This document shows positions 19,477 to 28,623 of a DNA stretch of 64,000 nt, piece by piece. Position numbers and translations under genes: made by a program. The stretch spans positions 186,001-250,000 of the forward strand of contig NZ_QXGI01000004.1 in assembly GCF_003952025.1 (NCBI RefSeq), in the 5' to 3' direction. The notes beneath the pieces were generated by a model. That model did no database searches, had not been told where the DNA came from, and was given only the letters and a program-made list of their open reading frames with translations. The DNA comes from Bifidobacterium castoris (lineage in GTDB: Bacteria; Actinomycetota; Actinomycetes; Actinomycetales; Bifidobacteriaceae). Every line of letters begins with the position of its first letter. Position 1 is the stretch's first letter.

Positions 19477-20511
19477 TCAGTCGCGCAGGTCGGTGCCGGT
19501 GAGCGCGAGGAACACGTCGTTGAGCGTCGGCGTGCGCGAGCTGACATGGCCCGCCGGCACGTCGAGGCGGTGCAGCTCCTGGAGCACGTCGATCAGGTTG
19601 TGCGCGCCGGGCACGCACGAGACGGTGAGCACGTCGTCCTCGTAGGCCGCGTCGCGCACGGCGCCGAGCGCGCGCAGCGCATCGAGCGTGCGTTCGCGCA
19701 TCGCGTCGTCGCCGGCGAGCGTCGGCGCCTCGACGCTGATGCGCTCGCCGACGTCGATCATGCGCTTGAGCTCGTCGGCGGTGCCGAGCGCGATCTGGCG
19801 TCCGTGGTCGATGATCTGGATGCGGTCGCAGATCTGCTCGACCTCCTCCATGTAGTGGCTCGTGTACACGATCGTCGAGCCTTCGGCGTTGAGCTTCTCG
19901 ATGCCTTCGAGGATCGAGTTGCGGCTCTGCGGGTCGACGGCGACGGTCGGCTCGTCGAAGAAGACGAGCTCGGGCTTGTGCACGACGCCGCACGCGATGT
20001 TGAGGCGGCGCAGCAGGCCGCCCGAGAGCTTGCGCGGACGGAACCTGCGGTAGTCGTCGAGGCCGACGAACGCGATCGCCTCATCGACGAGGCCCCGGCG
20101 GCGCGCGCGGTCGGCGACGTACAGCGAGCAGAAATAGGAGACGTTCTCCTCGACCGTCAGCTCGTTGAACACGGCGATGTCCTGCGGGACGATGCCGATG
20201 CGGCGCTTGAGCTCGTAGCTCGTCGGCCCCATCGGCTCGCCGAAGATGCGGATCTCGCCCGAATCGTAGGTGAGCAGGCCGAGGATGCAGTTGATCGCCG
20301 TCGTCTTGCCGGAGCCGTTCGGGCCGAGCAGCCCGTATATCTCGCCTCGACGCACCTGCAGGTCGAGGTAGTCGAGGGCGAGCTTGTCGCCGTAGTGCTT
20401 GACGAGCTCCTTGACGGCGATGGCGGGGGAGGGGTGCGCGACGCGCTGCGCGGGTCGTGGTGCCGTGCGCGTCCTGGAATCGGCATGGGTCGTATCGTTC
20501 ATGCTCACCAT
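19477..20511 (-). CDS. ABC-2 exporter ATP-binding protein
   Basis: This ATPase of up to 344 residues drives the exporter. Walker A GPNGSGKT (~residue 67), Q-loop PQDI, signature LSGGLLRR, Walker B LVFFDEPT and the H-loop TSHYMEE are intact. The last ~100 residues form the extra domain typical of DrrA/CcmA-type drug-export ATPases, ending in TPTLNDVFLALTG. The start may be ATG 20511 or ATG 20502; neither has a strong ribosome site. It is divergent from the histidine kinase gene across a 173-base gap that holds GTGAC/GTCAC half-sites. Confidence 0.9.
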   Translation of the reverse strand: MVSMNDTTHADSRTRTAPRPAQRVAHPSPAIAVKELVKHYGDKLALDYLDLQVRRGEIYGLLGPNGSGKTTAINCILGLLTYDSGEIRIFGEPMGPTSYELKRRIGIVPQDIAVFNELTVEENVSYFCSLYVADRARRRGLVDEAIAFVGLDDYRRFRPRKLSGGLLRRLNIACGVVHKPELVFFDEPTVAVDPQSRNSILEGIEKLNAEGSTIVYTSHYMEEVEQICDRIQIIDHGRQIALGTADELKRMIDVGERISVEAPTLAGDDAMRERTLDALRALGAVRDAAYEDDVLTVSCVPGAHNLIDVLQELHRLDVPAGHVSSRTPTLNDVFLALTGTDLRD

Positions 20512-20571
20512 GATGCGCGCGCCGGCGTCGGCGACATGGTGCCCCGAATACCGGCATTTCGTGAACGGATG

Positions 20572-20621
20572 GTGACTTTTGTCACGGCGCGCGTGACGGC
20601 GGCCATGCTGTACTCGATAAT
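20572..20621 (+). promoter_or_regulatory. GTGAC/GTCAC operator array and kinase promoter
   Basis: Three alternating half-sites occur: GTGAC 20572-20576, GTCAC 20581-20585 and GTGAC 20593-20597. The first two form a perfect inverted repeat around TTTT; the last two form one around GGCGCGC. The third overlaps a -35-like GTGACG that is exactly 17 bases before GATAAT (20616-20621). This suits a site for the LuxR-type regulator encoded at 21917, controlling both the two-component system and the facing exporter. The binding role is inference. Confidence 0.5.
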
Positions 20622-20684
20622 GGAATCCGCGGCGCCCGCGCCCGGGCGCCGCGCAAGGACGTACACGGAAAAAGGAGGACGCGG

Positions 20685-21920
20685 ATGGCGGACATGGTCG
20701 TGCACGCGCTCCTCGTCGCCGTGTGCGTGCCGCTCGCCGTCATCGCGCACGGCGACGTCACCGCCGTCCTGATCGTCGGGGTCCTCGTCGTCGTCTCGCT
20801 CGCCGCGCTCACCGTGCTCGTCGGCGAACGCCGATGGGCCGCGATGGCCGCCCTGTACTGCGCCGCGGCGATCGCGCTGCCCGCATGGTCGGCGCTGCTG
20901 CCGGTCGTCGGCTGCGATGTCGCCGGACGGGTCGCGGCGGCCCCATGGCCGCGCGGCCGCCGCGCGCGCTTCTCGCTCGCCGGCATGCCGTGCGCCGCCG
21001 CCGCGGCGGCCGCCGTCTGCGCGTTCATGCGCTCCACGGCCGGCTGGCCGCAGGCCCCGGCGACGCTCGTCGCGCTGCTGCTCGTGCCGCTGACGGCGGC
21101 GACGAGCGCCGCCGGGTGGATGCGCGCCGACGGCAGGCGTGTGCAGCGGCGGTACCGCGCGCTCGCGGACATGCGCCGCGAGCGGCTGCGCCTGACGCAT
21201 GCGCGCATCAACGACGTCGAGGCCTCGCGCGCCTCCGACATGCGACGCGCCCGGCTCAACGAACGCACGCGGATCGCGCGCGAGATCCACGACAACGTCG
21301 GCCATACGCTCACGCGTGCGATCATGATGGCGCAGGCCGACCAGGTCGTCGCGACGACGCTCGGCGACGCCGGGCACGCCGCGCAGTTCGCCAGGATCGG
21401 CGCGACGCTCGACGAGGCGATGACGATGATCCGCAGGTCGGTGCACGACCTCAAGGACGAAGGCACCGACTTCCAGGGGATGATGGAGGACGCCGCCGCC
21501 GTTTCGGAAGGCTCGGCGCTGCGGGTGCGGCTCGTCGACGGCATCCGGCAGGCGCCGTCGGCCCTCGCGCACTGCTTCGCCGCGATCATCCGCGAGGCGC
21601 TGACGAACACGGTGCGCCATGGCACGGCTCGCGAGGCGACGGTGCGGCTCATCGACCTGCCAGGGCTGTGGCAGCTCGTCGTGCAGGACGACGGCGGCAA
21701 GCCCGAACGCCCGGCGTCGCCCGGCGGCGGCATCGGGCTTGCCGATATCGAGGAACGCGCGCGTATGCTCGGCGGCACCGCAACCTGCGGACCGTACGCG
21801 CAAGGCTGGCGCGTCTTCGTCTCCGTGCCCAAGACGGGCGGCGGTGTGGAGGAACCGGCGTCGCCGACGCCGGCGGCTGCGGGGACGGCGGCACGCGCGA
21901 CGGAAAGGGCGGAGGAATGA
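20685..21920 (+). CDS. LuxR-system sensor histidine kinase
   Basis: This 411-residue kinase has an N-terminal membrane part (~residues 5-145, several helices) with no large external sensor, which suggests sensing within the membrane. It is followed by a HisKA_3 domain with the phosphorylated His in REIHDNVGH (~207) and an ATP-binding domain (EALTNTVRHG; then GIGLADIEERARMLGG). AAGGAGGA precedes the ATG. The stop overlaps the response-regulator start by ATGA. With the facing exporter this resembles antibiotic- or envelope-stress-sensing modules. Confidence 0.92.
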   Translation: MADMVVHALLVAVCVPLAVIAHGDVTAVLIVGVLVVVSLAALTVLVGERRWAAMAALYCAAAIALPAWSALLPVVGCDVAGRVAAAPWPRGRRARFSLAGMPCAAAAAAAVCAFMRSTAGWPQAPATLVALLLVPLTAATSAAGWMRADGRRVQRRYRALADMRRERLRLTHARINDVEASRASDMRRARLNERTRIAREIHDNVGHTLTRAIMMAQADQVVATTLGDAGHAAQFARIGATLDEAMTMIRRSVHDLKDEGTDFQGMMEDAAAVSEGSALRVRLVDGIRQAPSALAHCFAAIIREALTNTVRHGTAREATVRLIDLPGLWQLVVQDDGGKPERPASPGGGIGLADIEERARMLGGTATCGPYAQGWRVFVSVPKTGGGVEEPASPTPAAAGTAARATERAEE

Positions 21921-22567
21921 CGACGATCTCGGCGGCCATCGTGGACGACGACCCGATCGTGTGCTCGTCGATCGGCACGATCCTGACGGCGACCGGCACC
22001 GCGACGGTGCTGTGGACGGCGCACGACGGCGCGTCCGCGGTGCGCGAATACGGGGCGCACCCGCCGGACGTGCTGCTCATCGACGTGCAGATGCCGGGCA
22101 TGGACGGACTCGACGCGGCCGAACGGATCCTGCAAGGCCATCCGGGCGCGCGGATCCTGATACTGACGACCTTCGCCGACCCCGACTACATCCGGCGCGC
22201 CGTGCAGCTGCACACGAAGGGGTATCTGATCAAGCAGGACGTCGCGTCGGTCATCCCGGCCGTGCAGGCCGTCATGGCGGGTCAGGTCGTGCTCGGAGCC
22301 GAGGTGCTCGGGCAGATCGCGGCCGGCGGCGACGGTCGTGATGCGCGCCAGGAGACGCGGATCGTCGAGGACGAACGCTTCACACGGCTCACCGGGCGCG
22401 AGCGCGACGTGGCCGCGCTCGTCGCCGAAGGCTACGACAACCGGCAGATCGCCGCCGAGCTCCACCTGAGCGAAGGCACGGTGCGCAACCGCATCAGCGA
22501 CATCCTCGCGAAGGCGAACATCGCGAACCGCACGAAGCTCGCCGTCGAATGGCTCAGCTGCCACTGA
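21917..22567 (+). CDS. NarL/LuxR-family response regulator
   Basis: This 216-residue DNA-binding regulator has a receiver domain with the acidic DDDP pocket at residues ~9-12, the phosphorylated Asp in LLIDVQMPGMDG (~55), Lys in KGYLIKQD, and a C-terminal LuxR helix-turn-helix (LTGRERDVAALVAEGYDNRQIA, then SEGTVRNRISDIL). The ATG lies in GGAGGAATGA, overlapping the kinase stop, so the pair is translationally coupled. The likely targets are its own operon and the divergent exporter. Confidence 0.92.
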   Translation: MTTISAAIVDDDPIVCSSIGTILTATGTATVLWTAHDGASAVREYGAHPPDVLLIDVQMPGMDGLDAAERILQGHPGARILILTTFADPDYIRRAVQLHTKGYLIKQDVASVIPAVQAVMAGQVVLGAEVLGQIAAGGDGRDARQETRIVEDERFTRLTGRERDVAALVAEGYDNRQIAAELHLSEGTVRNRISDILAKANIANRTKLAVEWLSCH

Positions 22568-22691
22568 CGGACGACGCTCGGCACTGCAGTCATTGCAAAT
22601 GTTGTCATACTGATACGCAATATGAGTACGCGGGTTTTGTTTTCAAATCTGCATAGGTTATCATCATCTCATGGAGACAAAGGAGACAACG

Positions 22692-23309
22692 GTGGAGCAG
22701 GCCGGGGCGACGATGGACGTCAACGGCGCCCCCTACGAGGTCGCGCGCCTGCTCGGCAAGGGCAAAGGCGGCTATTCGTATCTCGTGCGGGATGCGGACG
22801 GCGTGCTGCGCGTGCTCAAGCAGATCCACCACGAGCCCTGCGCCTACTACCAGTTCGGGGACAAGCTCGCCTCGGAGCTCGCCGACTACCGGACGCTCAC
22901 GCGGATCGGCGTCGCCATGCCGCGGATGCTAGACGTGGACGAGGGCGCCGAACGCATCCTCAAGGAGTACGTCGACGGCCCCACCGTCTACGAGCTCGTC
23001 CTCGCGGGCGACGTGCGCCCCGCCCATGTCGAGCGGATGCGCGCGATATGCCGCGGGCTGTACGCGGCGGACGTGAACATCGACTACTTCCCGACGAACT
23101 TCGTCGTGCAGGGGGACGAGCTGCTCTACGTCGACTACGAATGCAACGCCTACATGCAGGAGTGGGACTTCGAGCATTGGGGGATTCGCTACTGGGACCG
23201 CACGCCGGAGCTGCTCGCCTACGCCGCCGAACACGGCGACGAGGTGCGCGGGCGCGGCGCGCAGGACGCCGACGAAGGGCCGGCCGCGAACAAGGAGGAG
23301 ACATCATGA
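22692..23309 (+). CDS. Minimal protein-kinase-like protein
   Basis: This kinase-fold protein of ~205 residues is far shorter than a standard Ser/Thr kinase. Visible are a glycine-rich loop (LLGKGKGGYSYLV), the ATP-anchoring Lys in VLKQIH, a helix-C-like Glu (ASELADY), a catalytic loop NIDYFPTN (Asp and Asn present, HRD replaced by NID) and a metal site VDYE in place of DFG. It may be an active atypical kinase, RIO- or APH-like. I place the start at GTG 22692 after AAAGGAGA; ATG 22671 is possible if leaderless from TATCAT (22659-22664). It overlaps the next gene by ATGA, so both proteins are coupled. Confidence 0.78.
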   Translation: MEQAGATMDVNGAPYEVARLLGKGKGGYSYLVRDADGVLRVLKQIHHEPCAYYQFGDKLASELADYRTLTRIGVAMPRMLDVDEGAERILKEYVDGPTVYELVLAGDVRPAHVERMRAICRGLYAADVNIDYFPTNFVVQGDELLYVDYECNAYMQEWDFEHWGIRYWDRTPELLAYAAEHGDEVRGRGAQDADEGPAANKEETS

Positions 23310-23980
23310 CACCGTTCGAATCGCTGTGGCGCGCCTTCGCGCAGCTGCCCGAGGTGACCGCGATCGCGCTGGGCGGCTCGCGTGCCGGCGGCGTGCACGA
23401 CGCGACGAGCGACTACGACCTGTACATCTACTGCGACGCGCTGCCCGACGAGGCCGAACGCCGCGCGATCATCACCGAACGCTGCGGCTACGCCGAGATC
23501 GGCAACGCGTTCTGGGAGCTCGAGGACGACTGCACGCTCAACGACGGCGTCGACATCGACATCCTCTACCGCAGCCTCAACGACTTCGCGCGCTCGATCT
23601 CGGCGGTCGTCGACGAGGGGAGGGCCGCCACCGGATACACGACGTGCATGTGGCACAACCTGCTGCGCTGCCGCGTCCTGTTCGACCGCGACGGACGTCT
23701 CGAGGCGCTGCGCCGGCGGTACGCGGTCGACTATCCGAACGAGCTGCGCGCGAACATCATCGGCAAGAACATGCGCCTGCTCGCCGCGAACCTGCCGTCC
23801 TACGACCATCAGATCGCGAAGGCGGCCGCCCGCGGCGACCTCGTCAGCGTCAACCATCGCACGGCCGCGTATCTGGAATCGTACTTCGACGTGCTGTTCG
23901 CGCTCAACCGGATCACGCATCCGTGCGCGACGGGCGGCCACCGCGCCGCCGGTCAGGCGACGTACAGCGCGGCCGGGTAG
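23306..23980 (+). CDS. DUF4037-type nucleotidyltransferase, 3' end apparently replaced
   Basis: This 224-residue protein has an intact polymerase-beta nucleotidyltransferase core: GGSRAGG (~20-26), SDYDLYIY with two metal Asp, and a third Asp in VDIDILYR. A helical domain follows and ends at [14 protein letters not shown]. The remaining ~19 residues ([18 protein letters not shown] region) are low-complexity. They overlap, in antisense, the last codons of the convergent dehydrogenase gene (28 bases shared), so the native C-terminus looks lost. It is translationally coupled to the kinase-like gene. The nucleotide target is unknown; DUF4037 proteins are uncharacterised. Confidence 0.78.
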   Translation: MTPFESLWRAFAQLPEVTAIALGGSRAGGVHDATSDYDLYIYCDALPDEAERRAIITERCGYAEIGNAFWELEDDCTLNDGVDIDILYRSLNDFARSISAVVDEGRAATGYTTCMWHNLLRCRVLFDRDGRLEALRRRYAVDYPNELRANIIGKNMRLLAANLPSYDHQIAKAAARGDLVSVNHRTAAYLESYFDVLFALNRITHPCATGGHRAAGQATYSAAG

Positions 23981-24978
23981 GCGAGATAGCGGATCTCGTC
24001 GAGCTGGTCGACGGTGACGTAGCCGGCCGGCGCGTTGATCACGTCGGGGATGCGGTTGACGACCGTCGCGCAGGTGTGTTCGACGGTGGCCGGCTTGACG
24101 ACGTGGAACTCGGTGCCGGGCTCGCCTTCGATCCTCCAGTCGCACATGTCGCCGTCGTCCGGGCCGTAGACCTTGCCGATGCAGGCGGTCTCGAGCACCG
24201 GCCCCTGCATCGTCTCCGTCGTGACGACCGCCGACATGCCGACGCACCTGCCGGCCGGGATCGTCTCGCCCATCGTCTGCGAGTACACGTCGACGTCGTT
24301 GAAGTACGGCACGGCCTTCTGCGTCTGCGACCTGACCGTCAGGCCGAGCCTCTGGGCGAGCGCCTCGTTCGAGTTCCACACGTACGACGGCACGATCTCC
24401 TCCGGCTGCGCGAGCCGCGCCTCGAACTCCTCGGCCGTCAGGCCCACGCCGTGCGCCTTCGCGAGCGCCAGGCCGTAGTCCTCGACGTTGTAGCTGACGG
24501 CGCCGGTGATCCTGTCGACGCGCTCGCAGCCGCCGGCGACCTGCGCGACCATGTTGATCCAGAAGATATCCTGCATGCCCGTGCCGACGATCGTCGCGCC
24601 GTGTTCCTTGGCGATGCGGTCGAGGCGGTTCGTGACGGCCGGGTTCGTCGTCCACGGGTAGATCGCCTCCTCGCAGGTCGTGACGACGCTGACGCCGTGC
24701 TCGAGGCACAGCGTGCACATCGGTGCGATGTCGTCCATGAAGCTGAACAGCGTGACGACGGCGATGTCGGCGTCGCACGCGTCGAGCACCGCCTCGGCGT
24801 CGTCGCTCACCTTGACGTTGAGCGGGCCGATGCCGGCGAACTCGCCGATGTCCATGCCGACGACGTCCGGGTTGACGTCGATCGCGCCGACGATCCGGAT
24901 GCCCTTGTCATGCATGTAGCGCACCGTGTACTTCGCCATCTTGCCGCAGCCGTACTGAATCGCCCGTATCGGTTCCAT
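23953..24978 (-). CDS. 2,4-diaminopentanoate-dehydrogenase-like oxidoreductase
   Basis: This 341-residue NAD(P)-dependent protein has an N-terminal DapB-type Rossmann fold ([19 protein letters not shown], then [16 protein letters not shown]), TCEEAIYPW, and [12 protein letters not shown] followed by [21 protein letters not shown]. This layout matches the 2,4-diaminopentanoate dehydrogenase / dihydrodipicolinate-reductase-like family rather than DapB itself, which is shorter. The true substrate is unclear, since no ornithine-degradation neighbours are present. AAAGGAG precedes the ATG, and a TATAGT -10 lies at 25052-25057 on the complement. It is monocistronic and its end overlaps the convergent nucleotidyltransferase gene. 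Confidence 0.75.
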   Translation of the reverse strand: MEPIRAIQYGCGKMAKYTVRYMHDKGIRIVGAIDVNPDVVGMDIGEFAGIGPLNVKVSDDAEAVLDACDADIAVVTLFSFMDDIAPMCTLCLEHGVSVVTTCEEAIYPWTTNPAVTNRLDRIAKEHGATIVGTGMQDIFWINMVAQVAGGCERVDRITGAVSYNVEDYGLALAKAHGVGLTAEEFEARLAQPEEIVPSYVWNSNEALAQRLGLTVRSQTQKAVPYFNDVDVYSQTMGETIPAGRCVGMSAVVTTETMQGPVLETACIGKVYGPDDGDMCDWRIEGEPGTEFHVVKPATVEHTCATVVNRIPDVINAPAGYVTVDQLDEIRYLAYPAALYVA

Positions 24979-25253
24979 CGTCGCTCCTTTGTTCCGGATG
25001 GTTCGTTCGTGCCCCCGGTCCGTCGTCGTCGACGCCCGGGCGTGCCATCCACTATAACCCGTCGCGCCGGGCGCGGCGCACCGGGCGGTCCCGTCCGCAC
25101 CCCGCCGAGGACGGGAATACCGGCCCTCCGGCGTCTGTTGTGAAGATACTGCGAAATTTGCGGACCCACATGGTTTTCCCAGCGGGCTTTCAGCCAGGCG
25201 ACGCGGAGGGCCGGTAGGATGGGGACGAACGAAGCAACATCAAGGAGCAACGA

Positions 25254-26087
25254 ATGACTTACGGTCAGCAGCCGGGCGCGCGGCGCCCGGACGGCGCCCA
25301 GCCGTACGGCGCGGCGCCGCAGTACGGCATGTATGGCGATCCGAACCAGGGGGCCGGGACGATGCGCCCCGGCGCCGACGGCGTCTACACGATCCAGCCC
25401 ACCGCCGTCACCGAGCGCGCCGAGCACGCCTCGATGACGCGCGCCTACGGCGAGATGACGATCGCGCTCGTGCTCACGGGCCTCGTCGCGATCGTCACGA
25501 ACATGACGCATCTGTATGAGAACTTCCTCGCCGCGACCGGCGCCATCGGCGTATGGCTGCCGATGATAGTCGAGGTCGGCATCGCCATCTACCTGGGCAT
25601 GCGCGTCATGAACATGAAGTCGTCGACGGCGCGCGTGTGGTTCTACGTCTACGCGGCGCTCATGGGCTTCTCGCTGAGCGTCATCTTCAGCTTCTACGAA
25701 ATCGCTACGATCGGCTACGCGTTCCTGATCAGCGCCGTCTTCTACTTCGCGCTGACGATGTTCGGTCTGACGACGAAGGCGAACATGCTCAAGGCCGGCC
25801 CGGTGCTGCTCATCGGCCTCGTCGTGCTCATCGTCACGCAGGTCGTGCTGATGTTCGTCGCGCCGACGAACACGATGCTCAAGGTCGTCGCCGCGATCGG
25901 CGTCGTGCTGTTCGCCGGCATGACGATCTACGACGCGCAGTTCACAAAGCGCATCTTCGCGCAGTACGCGTCGCAGGGGCCGGAGATGATCAAGCGCGTC
26001 TCGATCCTGTGCGCGCTCAACCTCTACCTGGACTTCGTCAACATGTTCCTCTACATCCTGCAGCTGCTGGGACTGAGCAGGGACTGA
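25254..26087 (+). CDS. Bax inhibitor-1/YccA-family membrane protein
   Basis: This 277-residue protein has a G/P/Q/Y-rich N-terminal ~60 residues followed by seven hydrophobic helices of the BI-1 (TMBIM) fold, starting at MTIALVLTGLVAIVTNM and ending NLYLDFVNMFLYILQLLG. The conserved second-helix and terminal Asp residues (FAGMTIYDAQ; LYLDFVNMF) are present. Bacterial relatives are thought to leak calcium or protons or to guard membrane proteins; its role here is unknown. AAGGAG precedes the ATG, and a TAGGAT -10 lies at 25214-25219. It is monocistronic. Confidence 0.92.
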   Translation: MTYGQQPGARRPDGAQPYGAAPQYGMYGDPNQGAGTMRPGADGVYTIQPTAVTERAEHASMTRAYGEMTIALVLTGLVAIVTNMTHLYENFLAATGAIGVWLPMIVEVGIAIYLGMRVMNMKSSTARVWFYVYAALMGFSLSVIFSFYEIATIGYAFLISAVFYFALTMFGLTTKANMLKAGPVLLIGLVVLIVTQVVLMFVAPTNTMLKVVAAIGVVLFAGMTIYDAQFTKRIFAQYASQGPEMIKRVSILCALNLYLDFVNMFLYILQLLGLSRD

Positions 26088-26114
26088 CGTCCGCGCGACG
26101 ACGCGGCGCATATC

Positions 26115-26154
26115 AAGGGCGGCCGGTGCATCCTCGGATGCGCCGGCCGCCCTT
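26115..26154. terminator. Hairpin terminator between convergent genes
   Basis: 19-base arms (26115-26133 and 26136-26154), with a single G-T mismatch and a two-base loop, lie between the BI-1 gene and the alarmone synthetase gene. The right arm ends in CCTT. It is likely bidirectional. Confidence 0.75.
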
Positions 26155-26187
26155 GCCGTCCACGGTGTTCCGCCGCTCGTCGCGCCC

Positions 26188-26964
26188 TCAGCTCAGATGC
26201 CGCGGCGAGCCGTCGGTCACCGGCGCCTGCAGCCCCTGCGGCGCGCCGTTGATGTCCCGATGGATCGTCTGCATCTGCGTCTCGACGTTCTGCAGCGATC
26301 GCGCGCAGTCGAGCAGCGTCTGCGAATGCTCGCTGAGCTTGGCGTCGGGAAGGTCGGTCTTGTAGCGCAGCGCATGTTCGAGGCTCGCCCAGTAGTCCAT
26401 CGCGATCGTGCGGAACTGCACCTCGACGGGCGTGTAGTGCGCGCCCGACGACAGGAACACCGGCACCGCGTAGATGACATGCAGCGAACGGTAGCCGTTC
26501 TGCTTGGGGTTGAGGATGTAGTCCTTGACGCGCAGCACCTGGATGTCCGACTGCGCGGACAGGTAGTTGGCCACCGAGTACACGTCGTCGCGGTAGTTGC
26601 AGATGACGCGGATGCCGGCGACGTCGAAGAGGTTGTCGCGCACCGACCTGACGGTGAGCGGCAGATGCTTGCGGCGCATCTTCTCGATGATCGAATCGAT
26701 CGATTTGAGGCGGCGCTCCATGTGGTGGATCGGGTCGTGCGAGAAATGCACCTGGAACTCCGAATCGAGGATCTCGAGCTTCGTGCTGATCTCGTACATC
26801 GCGCCCTCGTACACCTGCATCTGGTCGATGAATTCGGTCACGGCGTCCACCTGGGACGTCTCGATCGGCGACGCGCCGTCGCGTTGCGCGAGTTCGTCGG
26901 CGATCACGCTCAAGCGGGCGCGCAGTTCGTTGGTGTTCACACGGGTCTGACGGTCAAGTATCAC
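26188..26964 (-). CDS. Small alarmone synthetase (RelQ-like GTP pyrophosphokinase)
   Basis: This protein of ~258 residues has only the (p)ppGpp synthetase domain: [64 protein letters not shown]. It lacks the hydrolase, TGS and ACT parts of Rel, so it makes but should not degrade the alarmone. The C-terminal ~40 residues form a helix as in RelQ/SasB tetramers. The start is GTG 26964 because a TACAAT -10 lies eight bases upstream in the sense direction, consistent with a leaderless message. It is divergent from miaB. Confidence 0.87.
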   Translation of the reverse strand: MILDRQTRVNTNELRARLSVIADELAQRDGASPIETSQVDAVTEFIDQMQVYEGAMYEISTKLEILDSEFQVHFSHDPIHHMERRLKSIDSIIEKMRRKHLPLTVRSVRDNLFDVAGIRVICNYRDDVYSVANYLSAQSDIQVLRVKDYILNPKQNGYRSLHVIYAVPVFLSSGAHYTPVEVQFRTIAMDYWASLEHALRYKTDLPDAKLSEHSQTLLDCARSLQNVETQMQTIHRDINGAPQGLQAPVTDGSPRHLS

Positions 26965-27104
26965 GATGGACCATTGTAGCGGGCTCACCTGCCGGGATGC
27001 CGGGAACGCGCGGCGGCGCGCATATGGCGCACGGTCGCGCCGCCGTCGCGGCGATGCGCCGCGGGGCGCGCGCACTGTGCCCGCCCTCGGTTAGCATGTG
27101 CGGT

Positions 27105-28550
27105 ATGAACGAAGAGATGATGACCGAAGCGGAGCGCGCGCCCGAGGGCACCCCCGCGGCCGCCGCGGGGCGCGGCAGGGGCGTGTTCGCCGTGCGCACG
27201 CTCGGATGCCAGATGAACGTGCACGACTCCGAACGCATCGCCGGCGTCCTCGAGGCGGCCGGCTACGTGCGTGCGAGCCATGAGCAGGAGGAGGCGCGCG
27301 ACCTCGACCTCATCGTCATGAACACCTGCGCGGTGCGCGAGAACGCCACCGAGCGCATGTACGGGACAATCGGCCTGTGGGCGGGGATGAAGCGCGAGCG
27401 CCCGCACATGCAGATCGCGGTCGGCGGCTGCATGGCGCAGCTCGACCGCGAACGGATCGCGCAGCGCACGCCGTGGGTCGACGCCGTCTTCGGCACACGC
27501 AACATCGAGGACCTGCCGGCGCTGCTCGAACAGGCGAAGTCCACCGGCCGACCGCAGACGAAGGTCAACGAGCGCCTCGAGGTCTTCCCGAGCGAGCTGC
27601 CGGCGCATCGGGCGTCGAAGACGTCGGCGTGGGTGGCGATTTCGGTCGGCTGCAACAACACCTGTACGTTCTGCATCGTGCCGACGACGCGCGGCAAGGA
27701 GCGTGACCGCCGTCCCGGCGACGTGCTCGACGAGATCCGCGCCGTCGTCGCCGACGGCGCGAAGGAAGTCACGCTGCTGGGGCAGAACGTGAACTCCTAC
27801 GGCTACGGCATCGGAGACCGCTACGCGTTCTCGAAGCTGCTGCGCGCGTGCGGGGACATCGACGGCCTCGAGCGTGTGCGTTTCACGTCGCCGCATCCGG
27901 CCGCCTTCACCGACGACGTCATCGCAGCGATGGCCGAGACGCCGAACGTCATGCATCAGCTGCACTTCCCGCTGCAGTCGGGTTCCGACCGCATCCTGCG
28001 CGCGATGCGCCGCTCATACCGCTCGGGGCGTTTCCTCGCGATCCTGGAGAGGATCCGCGCGGCGATGCCGGACGCGCAGATCTCCACCGACGTCATCGTC
28101 GGCTTCCCCGGCGAGACCGAGGAGGATTTCCAGGACACGCTGCGCGTCGTCGAGCAGGCGCGCTTCTCGTCGGCGTTCACGTTCATCTATTCGCCGCGTC
28201 CGGGCACACCGGCCGCCGCGATGGAGCAGGTGCCGCACGAGGTGGCCCGCGAGCGCCTCGAACGGCTGCTCGCGTTGCAGGAGCGCATCACCGCCGAGAA
28301 CCTGAGCGGATTCGAGGGGCGCGACGTCGAGGTCATGGTGACCGGCCACTCCGGCAAGAAGGACGGCGAGACGCACCGCGTCACCGGCCGCGAGCGCACC
28401 GGCGTGCTCGTGCACGTCGGCGTGCCGGAGGGCGAGCCGACGCCCGGGGTCGGCGACTTCGTGACGGCGACCGTCACGCACGCCGGCGTGCACAACCTCA
28501 TCGCCGACCCGGACGTCGCGGCCGGGCAGACCTACATGGTGCGGCGTTGA
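27105..28550 (+). CDS. miaB: tRNA-2-methylthio-N6-dimethylallyladenosine synthase
   Basis: This 481-residue radical-SAM enzyme adds the methylthio group to position 37 of tRNA. The N-terminal MTTase domain carries three iron-sulfur cysteines (TLGCQMN, NTCAVRE, GGCMAQ). The radical-SAM motif CNNTCTFC (~residues 183-190) binds the second cluster, and a TRAM domain closes the protein. TAGCAT at 27092-27097 lies seven bases before this ATG, so a leaderless start is likely; ATG 27096 would lie inside the -10 box. It precedes miaA, which works one step earlier in the same modification. Confidence 0.93.
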   Translation: MNEEMMTEAERAPEGTPAAAAGRGRGVFAVRTLGCQMNVHDSERIAGVLEAAGYVRASHEQEEARDLDLIVMNTCAVRENATERMYGTIGLWAGMKRERPHMQIAVGGCMAQLDRERIAQRTPWVDAVFGTRNIEDLPALLEQAKSTGRPQTKVNERLEVFPSELPAHRASKTSAWVAISVGCNNTCTFCIVPTTRGKERDRRPGDVLDEIRAVVADGAKEVTLLGQNVNSYGYGIGDRYAFSKLLRACGDIDGLERVRFTSPHPAAFTDDVIAAMAETPNVMHQLHFPLQSGSDRILRAMRRSYRSGRFLAILERIRAAMPDAQISTDVIVGFPGETEEDFQDTLRVVEQARFSSAFTFIYSPRPGTPAAAMEQVPHEVARERLERLLALQERITAENLSGFEGRDVEVMVTGHSGKKDGETHRVTGRERTGVLVHVGVPEGEPTPGVGDFVTATVTHAGVHNLIADPDVAAGQTYMVRR

Positions 28551-28623
28551 GGCGGCCGCGCGAGCGGGGCGACGATCGATGGACGGGCCGACGGGCATGA
28601 GAACGGACGATGGAGGAGCGGGT

